Positions 21,571 through 34,096 are shown, counted from the first letter of the stretch. The stretch is DNA of 64,000 nt from Excoecaria cochinchinensis (GCA_947683425.1 CANTUQ010000004.1:32751001-32815000); one strand, 5' to 3'. A program made the numbers and translations. The notes: generated from the letters alone by a model not told the origin.

Positions 21571-24446
21571 TGTAGACACCGGGTCCTGAGTCAGCCTAGA
21601 TCGAAGTTACCCAATGATGATAATTGCCTTCACAGGCTTAAAAGGTTAAAAGTGATGGTTTTCTCGTCAAATTTGCATTTTAGAGTGAAAAATTAGAAAA
21701 TAATAAAAAAATATTTTAAAACAATTAATTTTGAAAAATGTGGGCTTAAAATTATAGTGTTTTTAGTCAATTTAAAAAAAGAAAAAAATAAAAAAAAATA
21801 AAAAAATTTTCGGACCGCGAGTGTCGGGCGCGGCAGCGCACAGGCGCCCAGCTCGCGGGCGCCAGGCACCCAGCACGCAGACGCCCAGGCGCCCAGTGCG
21901 CTGGACGCGATTTGGCGACGCGCAGCGTTGTGCGCACTGCGCGCTCTTGGGCGCGATTTTCGCGCCTCTGCGCGCGATATTCGCGCCTCTGCGTGAAGCC
22001 GTCGCTCTATAGCGACGGGCTTCCTGGCCGTCGCTACAGGGTCTGATACCCTTTTCCGATTTTTCAGCCTTTTTTCCGATTTTTTCACCCAAAAATCCGT
22101 TTTTATCCCATTTTTTGGGGGTTTTTGACTTCAAATTAAATTCTAAAATATTTTTTTAGATAATTAAATAATAAAACTTGATTTTATCATTAAAAATAAA
22201 GGAATTTTGTGTTAAAATAGGTTTTTTCCTTAATTAAATTAGGGCAACCTTTTTTTATCCTATAAAGAGTTTATGATGAAATCAAAAGGAGGCTCCTCCA
22301 CACATTTTTAGACTTAAAATTTCCAGAATTCTTCTTCTTCTATTTTCTCTTTAAAAAAAATTCCCCAACCAAAGATCAAAAAGAAAAATAAAATGTTTCA
22401 TTCTTTTTCCAACATAATTTCTTCTAAACATATTTTTTAGGGGAAGTTTTGTTGTTTGATTTAATTTTTGAGACAAATAGAATAATTATTTGTTCTCAAA
22501 ATTGTTTTTAATCTTTTATTTTGTGTTCAATAAAACTTTTTCATTGATTTTGTTTTGAATCTCTTTTTGATAAAAAATTGATTTTGAGACAAATAAAATA
22601 ATTGTTTGTCATCAAAATCTAATTTTTATTTGATTTTCTAAAATAAAATTTCAATCAATTTTTTTTTATGAACAAAGTGATTGATTGTTCTTGAAATCAT
22701 TTTTCTTTATTTTAATCAATAAAAAACTTTTTTTTGATCAAAATCATTTCTTTAGGCAAAGGTATCAATTCTTTGTTCTTAAAGAATTTTTGATCATTTT
22801 TTTTTCATGTTTGCTGGAATAAAATTCCAACATTTTCATCATATTTCACTCTAATATTGTGAATCATCAAACAAAGAAATCGATCATCTTTTACCTTCAT
22901 CGAATCCGAAACTCTGAGGGTAAACATTCTGGGCTTGTTCTTATTATTTCTTTTGGTTCATATCTAATTTATTTATGTATATTTTATTTTATTGTTTTCA
23001 TTTATTTTATTTATTTCAAATTTGTTTTATTTAATTTGTTTATATATGATTTTTATTCATATAAATATTGATTGTTTATTATTTTTAACATGTAATTAAT
23101 TTATTTCACTTTAATTCATCATTATTTTTAACATGTAATTAATAAATTCATTTTAATTGATCTTTTTGCCATGTAAATGGTTTATATCATTTGTGAACAT
23201 ATTTAATTAATCATATTGTTCATTTAATTGTTTTCATCATTCTTTAATTGTTTTCATTTATTATTCTTTTCTTTATCATTTTATATATTCTTTGATTCGT
23301 TTATCTTCATCATCATTGTTATCATGTTCATATTTTTACATGTATTATTTAATTAACATGTTTATTTTATTTTCATCACATCATTCAATCATTTGTCATA
23401 TAATGCATGTTTCTCATTTATTTTGGTTTGTTAACATTTTGATTCCATTATCATTCTTTTCATATCATCTTATTTTATTTTATTTTGTTATTAATTATTT
23501 TGTATGTTTAATTGATTTTATTGATTTAATCACTAACATTATTTTATTTGTATTTTGTTTTTATGTCTAAACTCATTTTTCGCTTGGGCGTTTTTGCGAG
23601 CACATCGGGAGGTCCAAAAAGGCTCGTTTGGTTCATACATTTATTTTCTTTATTTGTAATATTTTATTTAATTTTGCCATATAATTTTCTTGTAAAATTC
23701 TTTATTTAGGCACACTAAAAAGAAAATCACAAAAACGTTTCTATTAATTAACTTGACATTTTTTCTAAATAAAAGGGGACCAATGTCCTAGTTTTGCATA
23801 CCCAAATAAATCATCACATCAAAACTGTTTCATAATAAATATGCATGCGAGGACCAATGTTCTCACTATTAATGAATAACCCGTTTTATGCATGTATTTC
23901 ACTTTTATAAATGGGAGTTGTATTCCGCTCCTAGTGTTATTGTAATTTATTTTTGAATGCTTTATTTTGGATTTTGCTTACATTTACCGCTTTTGATATG
24001 AATGATTGCGCCTTTAATTTAAATTGCATTGTGTGGAAAGTTGATGAAACAATGAATTCAAAACTTAATTATGATATTAATCAAGGTATAAATAAATGAG
24101 AAGTCCCGAACCAACTCTGGTCTTTGGGCTCAAGAGGCTAAAGGTTTACCCTCCAATACACCTCTTATGCCACGAGGCTTTAGCGTTAATCCTAGGCTCC
24201 TTAGGGCGAGAGGTTTACCTTCCCCCTTTGGCTGGCCCAAAATGGATACTAAGCGCAGTCTTAGGGTCTCCGAGGCGAGAGAAACTTTCCCAATGTTTTA
24301 TTGGGTGGCGACTCCATGAAACCTCCTTGTTGCCCAATATAGACGCACTTGCGATTTATTGCAAGCTGTCAACGGACCCACAATTGCCCGATCGCCCACA
24401 TGCGGGCGGTCATAGCGGCGGCCGCGAGGATCCGGCGCGCGTCACA
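21571..24446 (+). repeat. 3' LTR of the gag-only Ogre-type element
   Basis: 2876 bp, nearly identical to 13633-16512 apart from single-base changes and indels in the A-rich run and GC island (21808-22045). It ends GGCGCGCGTCACA and is followed by the duplicated GACAA. The inner primer-like 12-mer is at 24305-24316. Confidence 0.92.
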
Positions 24447-24526
24447 GACAAGCTATAGGAACTTGTAGTGAAGTTCGTGTGCGATTCGGGAAGGAAAAAG
24501 TATAATTTAGGCTGAAAGTTGAGGAC

Positions 24527-24631
24527 ACACGGTAGTAAGACATTCCTTACTGCCATGTGCAACACTAAAAATGGGTCTAAAAGGGGGCTGAATGCTTTTA
24601 CATGGTAGTGAGAAATTTCTTACCGCCGTGT
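24527..24631. repeat. Twin 32-bp hairpins in the Tekay 3' LTR
   Basis: 24527-24558 (ACACGGTAG / CTGCCATGT) and 24600-24631 (ACATGGTAG / CCGCCGTGT). This is the same paired design as 7993-8096 and 28537-28640. Confidence 0.8.
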
Positions 24632-25869
24632 ACACCTATTCTGCCTCAAAGCATGAGATAGATTACTAATAGACTTCAGATCCAAATTTGAACTGAATAT
24701 TTCACATAGCTAGAGACATTTTTAGGCAAAACTTTCTTCTTTACAATTGTTCCCTAGGATGTTAAATGTAAAATGGAACACGTTTCAGGCCATTTGAAAT
24801 TGTAAAATGTGAGATATGACCTAAACAATTTATACTGTTCCAATGAACCCGCTAGAATAGAGACACTAAAGTTTTGGCCATTTTTAAGGGTTTTAAATTC
24901 AGAATTCATTCATGGTCATTTCTGAGACTTTTATAGGTATTGAAGTAATGGTTCTAAAGGATCAACAACCACTCAATTTAGAGATCTACAACCCCACTTA
25001 TGATAAAAATATTACACGGAGGTCTGATGAAAAATTAGCAGAGTTTCTCCAAAATCATATCTTACACCCAAAAACTATATGGCAATCATCTAACATCATC
25101 AACACACATGCAAGTGATCAAATTACATAATCATAAACATATATCATAGGAACACTGCAAGCAATCAAAATGAACAAAGTCATAAATCTTATTCTAGAAC
25201 TAGGTTAAGACCCTCTAACCTTCTATCATGCATATAACATTCACATAAGTGCAAAAGCAACTAAAACATGCATCTAACACAAAATCACACACGATCCCGA
25301 CCTTTAGATAGCTTGACCACGTCTCTCTAATCGGTTCCAATCTTCTCCTTTCCCTTGTCCCTCTTTTTGTCCACAGCTTTCATGCACAAATCAACCAAGA
25401 GAACACTTAAACCAAGCTCTTAACTTTAAACCAAAAATAGAAATATGGAAAGAAAAAGGAGGTCAGATCGGAGAACTAATCAAGCTTACCTTCTCAAGAA
25501 CCAACTCAAACCCTTATCTTACTCTTCAAACCAATCCAAGTGAACCAAAATAAGGAACCAACCAAAAGAGAAGAAGAAGCACGGCAGAAACCAAGAATAA
25601 GGGAAAAAGAAAGAAGAAAGGAAAAAGAAGAGGCCAAGTGCAGAAAATGAAGAGAGACACAAGAGAGTGGCTGGTCAAACCCATTGCAAGCCAACAACTC
25701 ACATTAAAAGCCACCTAAAAGCCTTTAATGCCACTTACCACATTTATTCACTCAAAACAAACAAGTCAATTGCCAAGTGTCAATCTCTTACGCTGCCACA
25801 TGTCAAAACCCCCAAACACATTCCCTCTAAACTAGCTAAAAAAAAAAAAGACTTTCGTTGGAGTGTTCT

Positions 25870-25905
25870 ATCATGCTCGTGACGCTTGTCGCTCTCATGA
25901 CAGAA
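25870..25905. repeat. Decayed CpG palindrome in the Tekay 3' LTR
   Basis: Corresponds to 29887-29927 in the partner LTR. Where that copy reads TGTCGCGCTCGCG, this one reads TATCATGCTCGTG, so CpG sites have become TpG or CpA. Confidence 0.75.
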
Positions 25906-26074
25906 CCCTTACACAGGCCACTCACTCCTCTTCTAAAGCCACTCTTGCACAACCAAAAATCTTTATACTTTATCACTCGCGACCACTAATAATTATGTCT
26001 TATTTTACTCTTAAACTTATCATAATCCGACAAAACATTGCAAAAACTACTAGGGTTGAAATTGGGTTGTTACA

Positions 26075-26091
26075 ATTCTCTCCCCCTTAAG
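26075..26091 (-). promoter_or_regulatory. Polypurine tract of the gag-only Tekay element
   Basis: On the minus strand TTAAGGGGGAGAGAAT abuts the 3' LTR. Just upstream is a GAAATTTCGAGGATGAAATT phrase, the usual sequence at the end of Tekay-type elements. It is therefore a remnant from the far side of the lost pol gene. Confidence 0.85.
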
Positions 26092-26153
26092 AAATTTCAT
26101 CCTCGAAATTTCCCCAATACCAAACATAACTACTAACTGAATTCTGACTATAA

Positions 26154-27355
26154 CTATACAAAATAACTAAAACGCTGAGAAAACATACCAAAAGAACCAG
26201 CAGGTGCATCTACCTCTTCTCCAATCATAGCATAAACTCTAAGCAAAACACCAACAGGAGTAGGCTTCTCAGCCGTCTCAGATGGCACTCGATTAGCTCC
26301 ACTTCTTCCTCTTCTGCTTCTAATGGTTCCCGCCACATTCACTTTATCTTTACTCTCTTGAGAGGCCATATTTTCTCTTGACTTAGGGCACTTGGCAAGC
26401 ATGTGTTCCATACTGCCGCACTTAAAATAATCTCTGGTGAGTTTCCTACATTCACCCCAATGATGCCTCTCACAGTGATTACACTTTGGTGCTACACTAC
26501 CTCTACTGGTGGGTGGCACTACACTCCCGACTGAAGTTGGTACTTGTACTGATTCTTGCTCATTTCCTCATCTCATCACTTCTCTAGCGCTTTTACCAAA
26601 ACCTTCATCTCTTTTTGGGAACTTTCTCTTTTGCTCTCTCTTCTGCTTCAATAACTCTGAGTCCTCTAATTTCATGGCTGCCAATACTAATCTATAATAG
26701 CTCACTGGTTGCAAAGCAACCATGGCAGATAGAGGTCCTCTAATGCTTTCTCTTAGTCCATCTTCAAACTGCCGGCATTTAAAATCTTATGTTAACAGAA
26801 TATCAGGCACATATTTACTCAATCGGTTGAACTCTTTCTCGTATTCCTCGACTGTTATATTCCGTTGCTTAAGGCTCACGAACTCTTTCCACTATGCCTC
26901 TCTATATGCTTTAGTCATAGATTTTCCTTGAACTCATGGACAAAGAAATCCCATGACAATTCTATTGGCCTCTGTGGGTTTCTCAATATTAACTTCCACC
27001 AGTCATATGCTGCACCTTGCTGCAATGACACAGCACAAGCTACTCTCTGAATCTGTGGACAATTAATCTCTTGCAGGATCCTTCCTGTTCTTTCTAGCCA
27101 AAACTCCACTATATCAGATTGGTCCAATGAGATTCCACAAAATTCCTCAACTCCTCTCTTTCTTATGAGGTCCATTGGCACCTTAGGAGCCGTCAATCGA
27201 TGTAAAATCTGAACTAACCCTTGTATCAGCACCGGGTTATCCTGAACAAGATCAGCTCTTTCATCTCTAACTTGTTCTTACACAAGCGGATCCCTACGAA
27301 CCGCATTCACACTACCAGTTGTCTCTCCTACGTTCTCACTCGGATCTGACTCCAT
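26154..27355 (-). pseudogene. gag of a Tekay-type element, broken
   Basis: Read from ATG at 27355 (MESDPSENVGE). An in-frame TAA follows after about 30 codons. The retrotransposon gag core then appears (CAVSLQQGAAYDWW, 27232-26915). The frame shifts near 26920, and further stops follow. At the 3' end (26519-26154) is a nucleocapsid part with an intact first knuckle (CNHCERHHWGEC) and a second one in which the first cysteine is tyrosine (DYFKCGSMEHMLAKC). The sequence ends after RVYAMIGEEVDAPAG, where protease would normally begin. It cannot encode a working protein. Confidence 0.85.
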
Positions 27356-27463
27356 CTATACACTACAAAAAGGAACGTCTGCATTAGGCCACAACTCTAG
27401 ACAGACTCACATGCACAAACTCTATACTCTAACATCCTATAAACCAGAACCGCCTAAACCTAT

Positions 27464-27475
27464 GCTCTGATACCA
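27464..27475 (-). promoter_or_regulatory. Methionine-tRNA primer-binding site
   Basis: On the minus strand TGGTATCAGAGC lies five bases after the 5' LTR. This is the standard initiator-Met tRNA site of plant Tekay and many copia elements. Confidence 0.9.
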
Positions 27476-27791
27476 CTAAATGTAACACCCTGATACCCCC
27501 AAGAAGGAATATCATGTTACAACACACGCCAAACACACAAATACACACATGCTAAACACGAACGAGCTCAACTAACACATGCAAGAACAAAAATAACATA
27601 AATCATAGCTTAAACTTGCATTACCAAAACTTATAAAGTATATATATACAAATTCATTACGTGTCAAGTATCCAAAATTTACATGCATTTACAACTTATA
27701 CAAAAGGCTCCTATACTAGTACAAAAGAACAACTTTAACTCCTAGTGGCCAGTAGATGGACTTCCTTCTACGGAACAAAACCTGCAACCTA

Positions 27792-27866
27792 CACGGGAAA
27801 AATACCCATGCTAAGCGATAACACTTAGTGGGGATAAATAACGCAAAGGACTTCTACCGAAGTCGC
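27792..27866 (-). other. LTR three-hairpin cassette
   Basis: CACGGG / CCCATG, CTAAGCG / CACTTAG, and a further stem with perfect arms GACTTC / GAAGTC around TACC (about 27849-27866). The last stem stands where 11056-11078 has a different sequence with the same shape. Confidence 0.7.
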
Positions 27867-28536
27867 ACAAAAATCACACCTTTCACATTCATAATCATGC
27901 TCAGCACATAATGATAGTCATATTTCATCATGCATATAAACTCTTACTCTTACATTAGTCATACCAATGAAGCATCATTCTCATGCATTCACAAATACAT
28001 AGAACAGTGACTTCTACTTCAACTCATGTACAAAACAAAGCATTTATTAGCCTAAAGTCCTCTAATGGTGGATACGGGTACCTCTAGTTACCGTTTAATA
28101 GCATCATACAAGTAGAGACCTAACTCAAATCATTTGAATACACTACGTATTCAACATATAGGCACAAACGGTGCCCCATTAGCAGCTGCACTCTAACCCT
28201 TTTATAAGCATGCTTATCTATCCACTACTATGACCGTTTAGGCCTAACATAAAGACTCTATATACTATATCATATGCATTACAATCACTTAAGCATTATA
28301 TCATGATTCAATCATATATGATCAATATCACATAGCATGTCGTGTTCAAGTATACACTTAGTTCCATTCTTAAACTCTTATGCCGTAGCATTATTTACCC
28401 ATAACTTCGATTGACAACCATTCATATACTCATTTCATAATGTTAGACATGATTTGGACAAGCTATAGGAACTTGTAGTGAAGTTCGGGTGCGATTCGGG
28501 AAGGAAAAAGCATAATTTAGGCTGAAAGTTGAGGTC

Positions 28537-28640
28537 ATACAGTGGTAAGACATTCCTTAACGCCGTGTGGGACACTAAAAATGGGTCTAAAAGGTGCAAA
28601 ATGCTTTTACACGGTGGTGAGAAATTCCTTACCGCCATGT
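28537..28640. repeat. Twin 32-bp hairpins in the Tekay 5' LTR
   Basis: About 28537-28568 (ATACAGTGG / CGCCGTGTG, weaker) and 28609-28640 (ACACGGTGG / CCGCCATGT). Confidence 0.75.
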
Positions 28641-29886
28641 AAACTTATTCTGCCTTAAAGCATGAGACAGATTACCGACAGACTTCAGATCCAAACTTGA
28701 ACTGCATTTTTCACATAGCTAGAGACATTTCTAGGCAAAACTTCATTCTTAAAAATTGTTACCTAGGATGTTAGCTTTCAAATGGAACAAGTGTCAGGTA
28801 ATTTGGACATATAAAATGTGAGATATGACCTAAACAAGATATGACCTAAATAATCTATGCTATTCTAATGAACCCGCCAGAATAGAGACACTAATGTTTT
28901 GGCCATTTTTAGGTGTCTTAGATTCAGAATTCATTCATGGTAATTTCTGAGACTTTTATAGGTATTGAAGTCATGGTCCTAAAGGATCAACAATTACTCA
29001 ATTTAGAGGTCTGAAACTCCACTTATGACAAAAATATTACACAGAGGTCTAATGAAAAATGAGCAGAGTTTCCCCAAAACCATATCTTACACTCAAAAAC
29101 TATATGGCAATCATCTAACATCATCAACACACATGCAAATGATCAAATTACATAATCATAAACATATATCATAGGAACACTGCAAGCAATCAAAATGAAC
29201 AAAGTCATATATCTTATTCTAGAACTAGGTTAAGACTGTCTAACCTTCTATCATGCATATAACATTCACATAAGTGCAAAAGCAACTAAAACATGCATCT
29301 AACACAAAATCACACACGAACCCAACCTTTAGATAGCTTGACCATGTCTCTCTAATAGGTTTCAATCTTTTCCTTTCCCTTGTCCCCCTTCTTGTCCACA
29401 GCTTTCATGCACAAATCAACCAAGAGAACACTTAAACCAAGCTCTTAACTTTAAACCAAAAATAGATATATGGAAAGAAAAAGGAGGTCAGATCGGAGAA
29501 CTAATCAAACTTACCTTCTCAAGAACCAACTCAAACCCTTCTCTTACTCTTCAAACCAATCCAAGTGAACCAAACTAAGGAACCAACCAAAAGAGAAGAA
29601 GAAGCACTGCAGAAACCAAGAACAAGGGAAAAAGAAAGAAGAAAGGAAAAAGAAGAGGCCAAGTGCAGAAAATGAAGAGAGACACAAGGGAGTGGCATCA
29701 AACCCATTGCAAGCCAACAACTCACATTAAAAGCCACCTAAAAGCCTTTAATGCCACTTACCACATTTATTCACTCAAAACAAACAAGTCAATTGCCAAG
29801 TGTCAATCTCCTACGTTGCCACATGTCAAAACCCCCATGCACACTCCCTCTAAACCAGCTAAAAAAAAAAGACTTTAGTTGGAGTG

Positions 29887-29927
29887 TTCTGTCGCGCTCG
29901 CGATACTTGTCGCTCTCGCGACAGAAC
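29887..29927. repeat. CpG palindrome near the start of the Tekay 5' LTR
   Basis: GTTCTGTCGCGCTCGCGA and TCGCGACAGAACCC form inverted arms around a short middle. It lies about 170-210 bp from the LTR 5' end (minus orientation). Confidence 0.75.
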
Positions 29928-30095
29928 CCTCACACAGGCCACTCACTCCTCTTCTAAAGCCACTCTTGCACAACCAAAAATCTTTATACTTTATCACTCA
30001 CGACCACTAATAATTATGTCTTATTTTACTCTTAAACTTATCGTAATCTAACAAAACATTGCAAAAACTACTAGGGTCGAAATTGGGTTGTTACA

Positions 30096-31389
30096 TACTA
30101 TCACATGCGCACATGTGTTAATCTAGTGAATCCTATCTCTATTATAACCATATATTTACTTATTATTTACCCTTTTCTCTATAACGTTGATTTGCCTTCG
30201 CATCTTCTATATATGTGGATAACGGGAACTATGGATACAACACGGGTATCAACTATGGATACTGTATGTAAAACCTTTTACCAGTACATAGTAAATCGTA
30301 TCATAACATGGCCGATTCATGACTACAAGTGAAGGATGCCACCAAACTAAGCACCTTTGTTTTAAACAAATATCAAAATCTGAATTATAAAAATTTCTTT
30401 TCATATTGTACTAACATTCAAATTTATACATTTCACAAGGTTCACAATTTAACTTTACATATCAAATTTCTCATAAGCACTTTACATATTCAGAAGTTGC
30501 CATTTTTCATGGCAACCATAAAACATCATTTAGAGATTCATTTACAATAGAATTTTACATTTGCATTACTAAACATAATACAAGTTTACACAAGGAGCTC
30601 CTATAGCTTTGTTGGCCTTGAAGGATGCGGGATGTCCCCGGCGATGCACTTGACTTCAGTACCTGCATGGATAGAACACCCGTGCTAAACACAATGGCTC
30701 AGTGGGGAACATACATGATGTGGATGACCACTCACAATGGTCGTCATTCGTTATTCGCACATGTGAAGCATGCACGTATTAATGCAAAGCATTGTATTCA
30801 TATATAGAATTATTCAATTAAGATTAACACATCCATTTCTTTTATACATGTATTTTACTCATATATAGACAAACATACATTTACTGGGATGCCATATTAA
30901 TCCCATCCTTTAATCATTTACAATCTAAAGTACCTATTCCATATGGCATATTTCACTGAGATCTAGTCTTCAATTCATGCATTAGGGTACATTTCTTATT
31001 TCATATGTCATCAATAATATGTGCAAATGGTTGTGAACTATTAAAGCATATTCATAATATTGAACTGTAGTTACTGCACACATCTTCATCATATTTATAC
31101 ACTATACACAAACCATACTGCCTATTTCATATAATAAATTCCATTCACAATTAGTCTTTAATAAGCATATTAGTGCACACTTTATATATCATGATCACGT
31201 AATTAACTTCTCATCATTATAATCTTAAAGATATCTAAGTTTAGCCAGTTATTATTTAAAATTTATGCATAATTTTTTAGAATAGTAATGCCATTAACTT
31301 AGTTAACATGGATGAATGTGTCATTTGTATTATCTAAAGCTTGTGAGAATAGTTTATAAAGTTAAAGGAATGTTTAACTTTAACACAAA
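30096..31389 (-). other. Degenerate LTR-like sequence with hairpin cassette
   Basis: This follows the target duplication TACTA. It has no supported coding frame. A decayed Tekay hairpin cassette lies at 30665-30744 on the minus strand, with arms for hairpins 2 and 3 and GATGACCACT / AATGGTCGTC for hairpin 1. That marks at least part of the stretch as a Tekay-like LTR. Its ends could not be placed. Confidence 0.45.
30665..30744 (-). other. LTR hairpin cassette, decayed
   Basis: CATGGAT / ACCCGTG, CTAAAC / GGCTCAG and GATGACCACT / AATGGTCGTC arms keep the order seen at 11056-11140, with mismatches. Confidence 0.6.
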
Positions 31390-32284
31390 TTTTAACTTTG
31401 CCTTCAAGATTAAGGGGATTTACCGTGTATTGTGATGCTTCCCCAGTTGATCTTAGGTTTTAGTCGATATAAAATGGTCAGGTAGTAGCTTATGCTTTTA
31501 GAAAATTGAAGAAGCATGAACAAAACTACCCCACACATGGCTTAAAGATGGTGACAGTAGTGTATTTGCATTGAAAATATGAAGGCATTATCTTTATGGA
31601 GAAACATGTGAAATATACATATATCACAAAAGTCTAAATTACATTTTCTAGCATAAGGATATGATCTAAGATAGAGGAAATGAACGAAACTTTTGAAAGA
31701 TTATGATTGTGAAATACTATACCATCGAGGTAAAGCTAATGTATTCGCAAATTCCTTGAGTAAGAAATCTGCTAGGAGTTTAGCTTACATTCATATAGAG
31801 AGAAGGTAGCTGATTAGAGAAATACATAACTATATGCTAATGGCATTCAACTTGAGAATCAAAACTCAAAAGTCTTACTAGCTTATTTTCAAATTAAATA
31901 TAATTTTTAAGATATAATCAAAACATCTTAAAGTAGAGATCCTCAATTATTCAAGATAGTGGGTGAAAAAGAAGCAAAAGAGCTAAATAGTTTAGGTTGG
32001 ATAATGTAGATGGTTGCTTAATGTATGGTTCTAGGCTATGTTTTCAAAATTTGGATAATTTATGGAAGGAAATATTAAAGGATGCACCCATTGCTGCTTA
32101 TAATGCTCATCCAGGATACACCAAAATCTATCAATATCTTAAAAAGTTGTATTGGTGCAATGGTACGAGGAAAGATGTAGCAGAGTTTATTTCTAAGTGC
32201 ATGACTTGTCAACAAGTTAATCTTCAGCATTAAAAACCAATAGATTTATTGCAACAACTTCCAATCCCAAAATGGAAATAATAG
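31390..32284 (+). pseudogene. Tekay-type pol: RNase H end and integrase zinc domain, broken
   Basis: Translated pieces read LPSRLRGFTVYCDA, LKKHEQNYPTHG and DHKSLNYIF-like text (RNase H and connection). These are followed by integrase N-terminal text NAHPGYTKIYQYLKKLYW and CMTCQQVN (31997-32233). The usual first histidine of the HHCC zinc site is replaced by proline (DAPIAAYNAHPG). Many stops occur in the RNase H part. The frame runs to IPKWK at about 32270 and is then cut by the insertion at 32290. No RT is seen upstream, so the element is truncated at its 5' side. Confidence 0.85.
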
Positions 32285-33689
32285 CCATGTGTTGGAATTT
32301 AATGGCTACATGTATCATATACAAGGCAAAAAATTAAAAGTTTTAACCATATTTTATTGATCTTGCCATGAAATTACATAATTCTAACTAAGGGAAACCG
32401 AATTTCACCTTAAGGGTTGTTGAATAGTTGATTACTTCGCACTGGCTTGTCGTAAAAAATAGTGTCCAAAGTAAAAAACCTCTAATCCATGGTCCACACT
32501 AGAGAGGAGAGGCAGCAGCTAATATTCTTCTATGAGTAAAGGAAGAATTCGACCAAGAAAGAAAGAAGGAAGCAATAAAACTATTATATCCAAACCCACT
32601 AAACTTATGAATTTATACTATAGGTGAAAAAATAAGTCTAATAGGTTTAAGATTTTATAAAAATCTAGATAATTAATTCAAATTTGTCTCTTAATTATTT
32701 ACTTAATTTGTGCCTTATTTATATTCGGTCCAAACCCTTTCTAAAGGTCCATGCGCAGAAGGCTCTATACTGGATTTTTCTGCATAGACTTGGATTTAAA
32801 TACCCAAATCAATTTCAAATACACCCAAATGAAATATGAGAGGTCCATAACACTTATGGAATATATCTAATTTTACTTGGCCCAAAAATTAAGACATTAA
32901 GGCTTCAATGAGTGTTATGCATAGAAGTCACTCCTAGAGGGCTTATGCGCATGTCACTTTTATTTTGGGCCCAAATTTAATTGTCCAAGTAATCCAAAAT
33001 TATTATATCGATCTATAACACTTATAGTCCATTAATATTTAATTCAAGATCAGAATGGACCACTTTGACCCATTTTTCAAGACCATACGCAGACACTTCT
33101 GGCATGCCTTCTGTGAAGTCTCATGATAAGTCTTCTGCTCACATATAATTAATTAAAACCTTTTAATTAATTTTTTTCCTCTTCTTTTCTTAATCCATAA
33201 TAATATCAAACATTATTAATGATGCCATTTTACCATAATACCCTTTTTTTATATGTAACACCCCCTATAGACAAACTATAACTTACTAACATATAACTTG
33301 TTACTAACAGTGGGGTGTCACAAACAACACTATAACCTATTTCAAGTATTCTTATTTACATATTAATTCTTATTATACCTAGTTATAGTCATATACATGT
33401 ACATATGATATAGTTTCTTTCTTCTATAGTTACATATTAGTACAATAAAATTTAATATTCATAGTTCTATACATGCCTATATATACATATTTATATCATT
33501 TGATCATTTGTTTACAATACAGAAATATTTACTATTAAATTTACATATTGATTCCTCTTATACAAAAATAATTTTTACTTGTCATATAACTATATACAAA
33601 AGAAAACCAAATGAAGCTTCACTTCTAAACTTATGTTGTCTTGAAAAATTACAAAATGTCCTTAAGAGCCACGTCGATACCTGTACTTA

Positions 33690-33775
33690 CACGGATTAAA
33701 AACTTGTGCTAAGCATATAGCTTAGTGGGGAAATATAATGATATGGACGACCTCTTACAGAAGTCGTCAAAAGCA
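33690..33775 (-). other. LTR three-hairpin cassette, divergent
   Basis: CTAAGC / GCTTAG stem, a weak CACGGAT / CTTGTG stem, and GACGAC / GTCGTC arms with inner CT / AG pairs around TTAC. Confidence 0.6.
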
Positions 33776-33843
33776 TATGCACACACACATGATTAAACAT
33801 ATATCCATAACACCAATTACTTATACTTAATTAGTAAAATTTA

Positions 33844-33846
<3 letters not shown>

Positions 33847-33883
<37 letters not shown>
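33847..33883. repeat. (TA)n microsatellite
   Basis: Pure TA dinucleotides. This is the unoccupied paralogue of the (TA)n tract that abuts viral sequence at 12354. Confidence 0.95.
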
Positions 33884-33886
<3 letters not shown>

Positions 33887-34048
33887 CATATCACAGATCC
33901 ATGTTTTCCACTTGATTGTTATGGATTACTATTAATTCTAGTAGTCAATTAGGAGTTTCATACACAAACCACATAACAAACTTATCATGTTCAAACCTAA
34001 ATCATAGTTTACTTACATATATTCACATGTTTCTAACATCATACTTTC

Positions 34049-34053
<5 letters not shown>

Positions 34054-34092
<39 letters not shown>
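34054..34092. repeat. (GT)n microsatellite
   Basis: About 19 GT dinucleotides. The paralogous stretch near 12540-12560 has a short TA/CA run instead. Confidence 0.95.

Positions 34093-34096
<4 letters not shown>

Larger units (their letters stand above)
13633..24446 (+). mobile_element. Gag-only Tat/Ogre-type LTR retrotransposon, 10.8 kb
   Basis: Two long LTRs (13633-16512 and 21571-24446) start TGTAGACACCGGGTCC and end GCGCGCGTCACA. The flanking duplication is GACAA (13628-13632 / 24447-24451). A primer site follows the 5' LTR and a purine tract precedes the 3' LTR. Inside is one gag gene with one stop codon, then 2.7 kb of non-coding DNA with tandem repeats. No pol domain is visible. By eye the LTRs differ at only a few percent of positions or less, so this is one of the younger insertions. 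Its gag is close to that of the minus-strand Ogre-type element at 35597-49626. Confidence 0.9.
12640..26074 (-). repeat. 3' LTR of the gag-only Tekay element, split by a nested Ogre-type element
   Basis: Two parts, 12640-13632 and 24452-26074, align with 27481-30095. It ends GGGTTGTTACA at 26074 next to the polypurine tract. It carries hairpins at 12951-12987 and 24527-24631 and a decayed CpG palindrome at 25870-25905. Confidence 0.9.
12640..30095 (-). mobile_element. Gag-only (non-autonomous) Tekay-type LTR retrotransposon with a nested element
   Basis: A complete insertion: two LTRs (12640-26074, split; 27481-30095), a primer site, a polypurine tract and a perfect target duplication TACTA (12635-12639 / 30096-30100). 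With the nested element and one GACAA copy removed, the 3' LTR is 2616 bp against 2615 bp for the 5' LTR. The internal region is only about 1.4 kb and holds a broken gag that stops near the usual gag/protease border. There is no protease, RT, RNase H or integrase. The two LTRs differ often, mostly by C/T and G/A changes, so it is not young. It would have depended on enzymes from a full Tekay element. Confidence 0.88.
27481..30095 (-). repeat. 5' LTR of the gag-only Tekay element
   Basis: 2615 bp from TGTAACACCC (27481) to GGGTTGTTACA (30095). It contains the hairpin cassette at 27792-27866, twin hairpins at 28537-28640 and an intact CpG palindrome at 29887-29927. Confidence 0.92.

Noticed and set aside
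33254..33322. A tiny element from TGTAACACCCC to GTGGGGTGTCACA.
   Set aside because: The same short inverted pair occurs at the start of full LTRs here (for example 12640 on), so it is more likely an LTR end feature. No duplication was seen.
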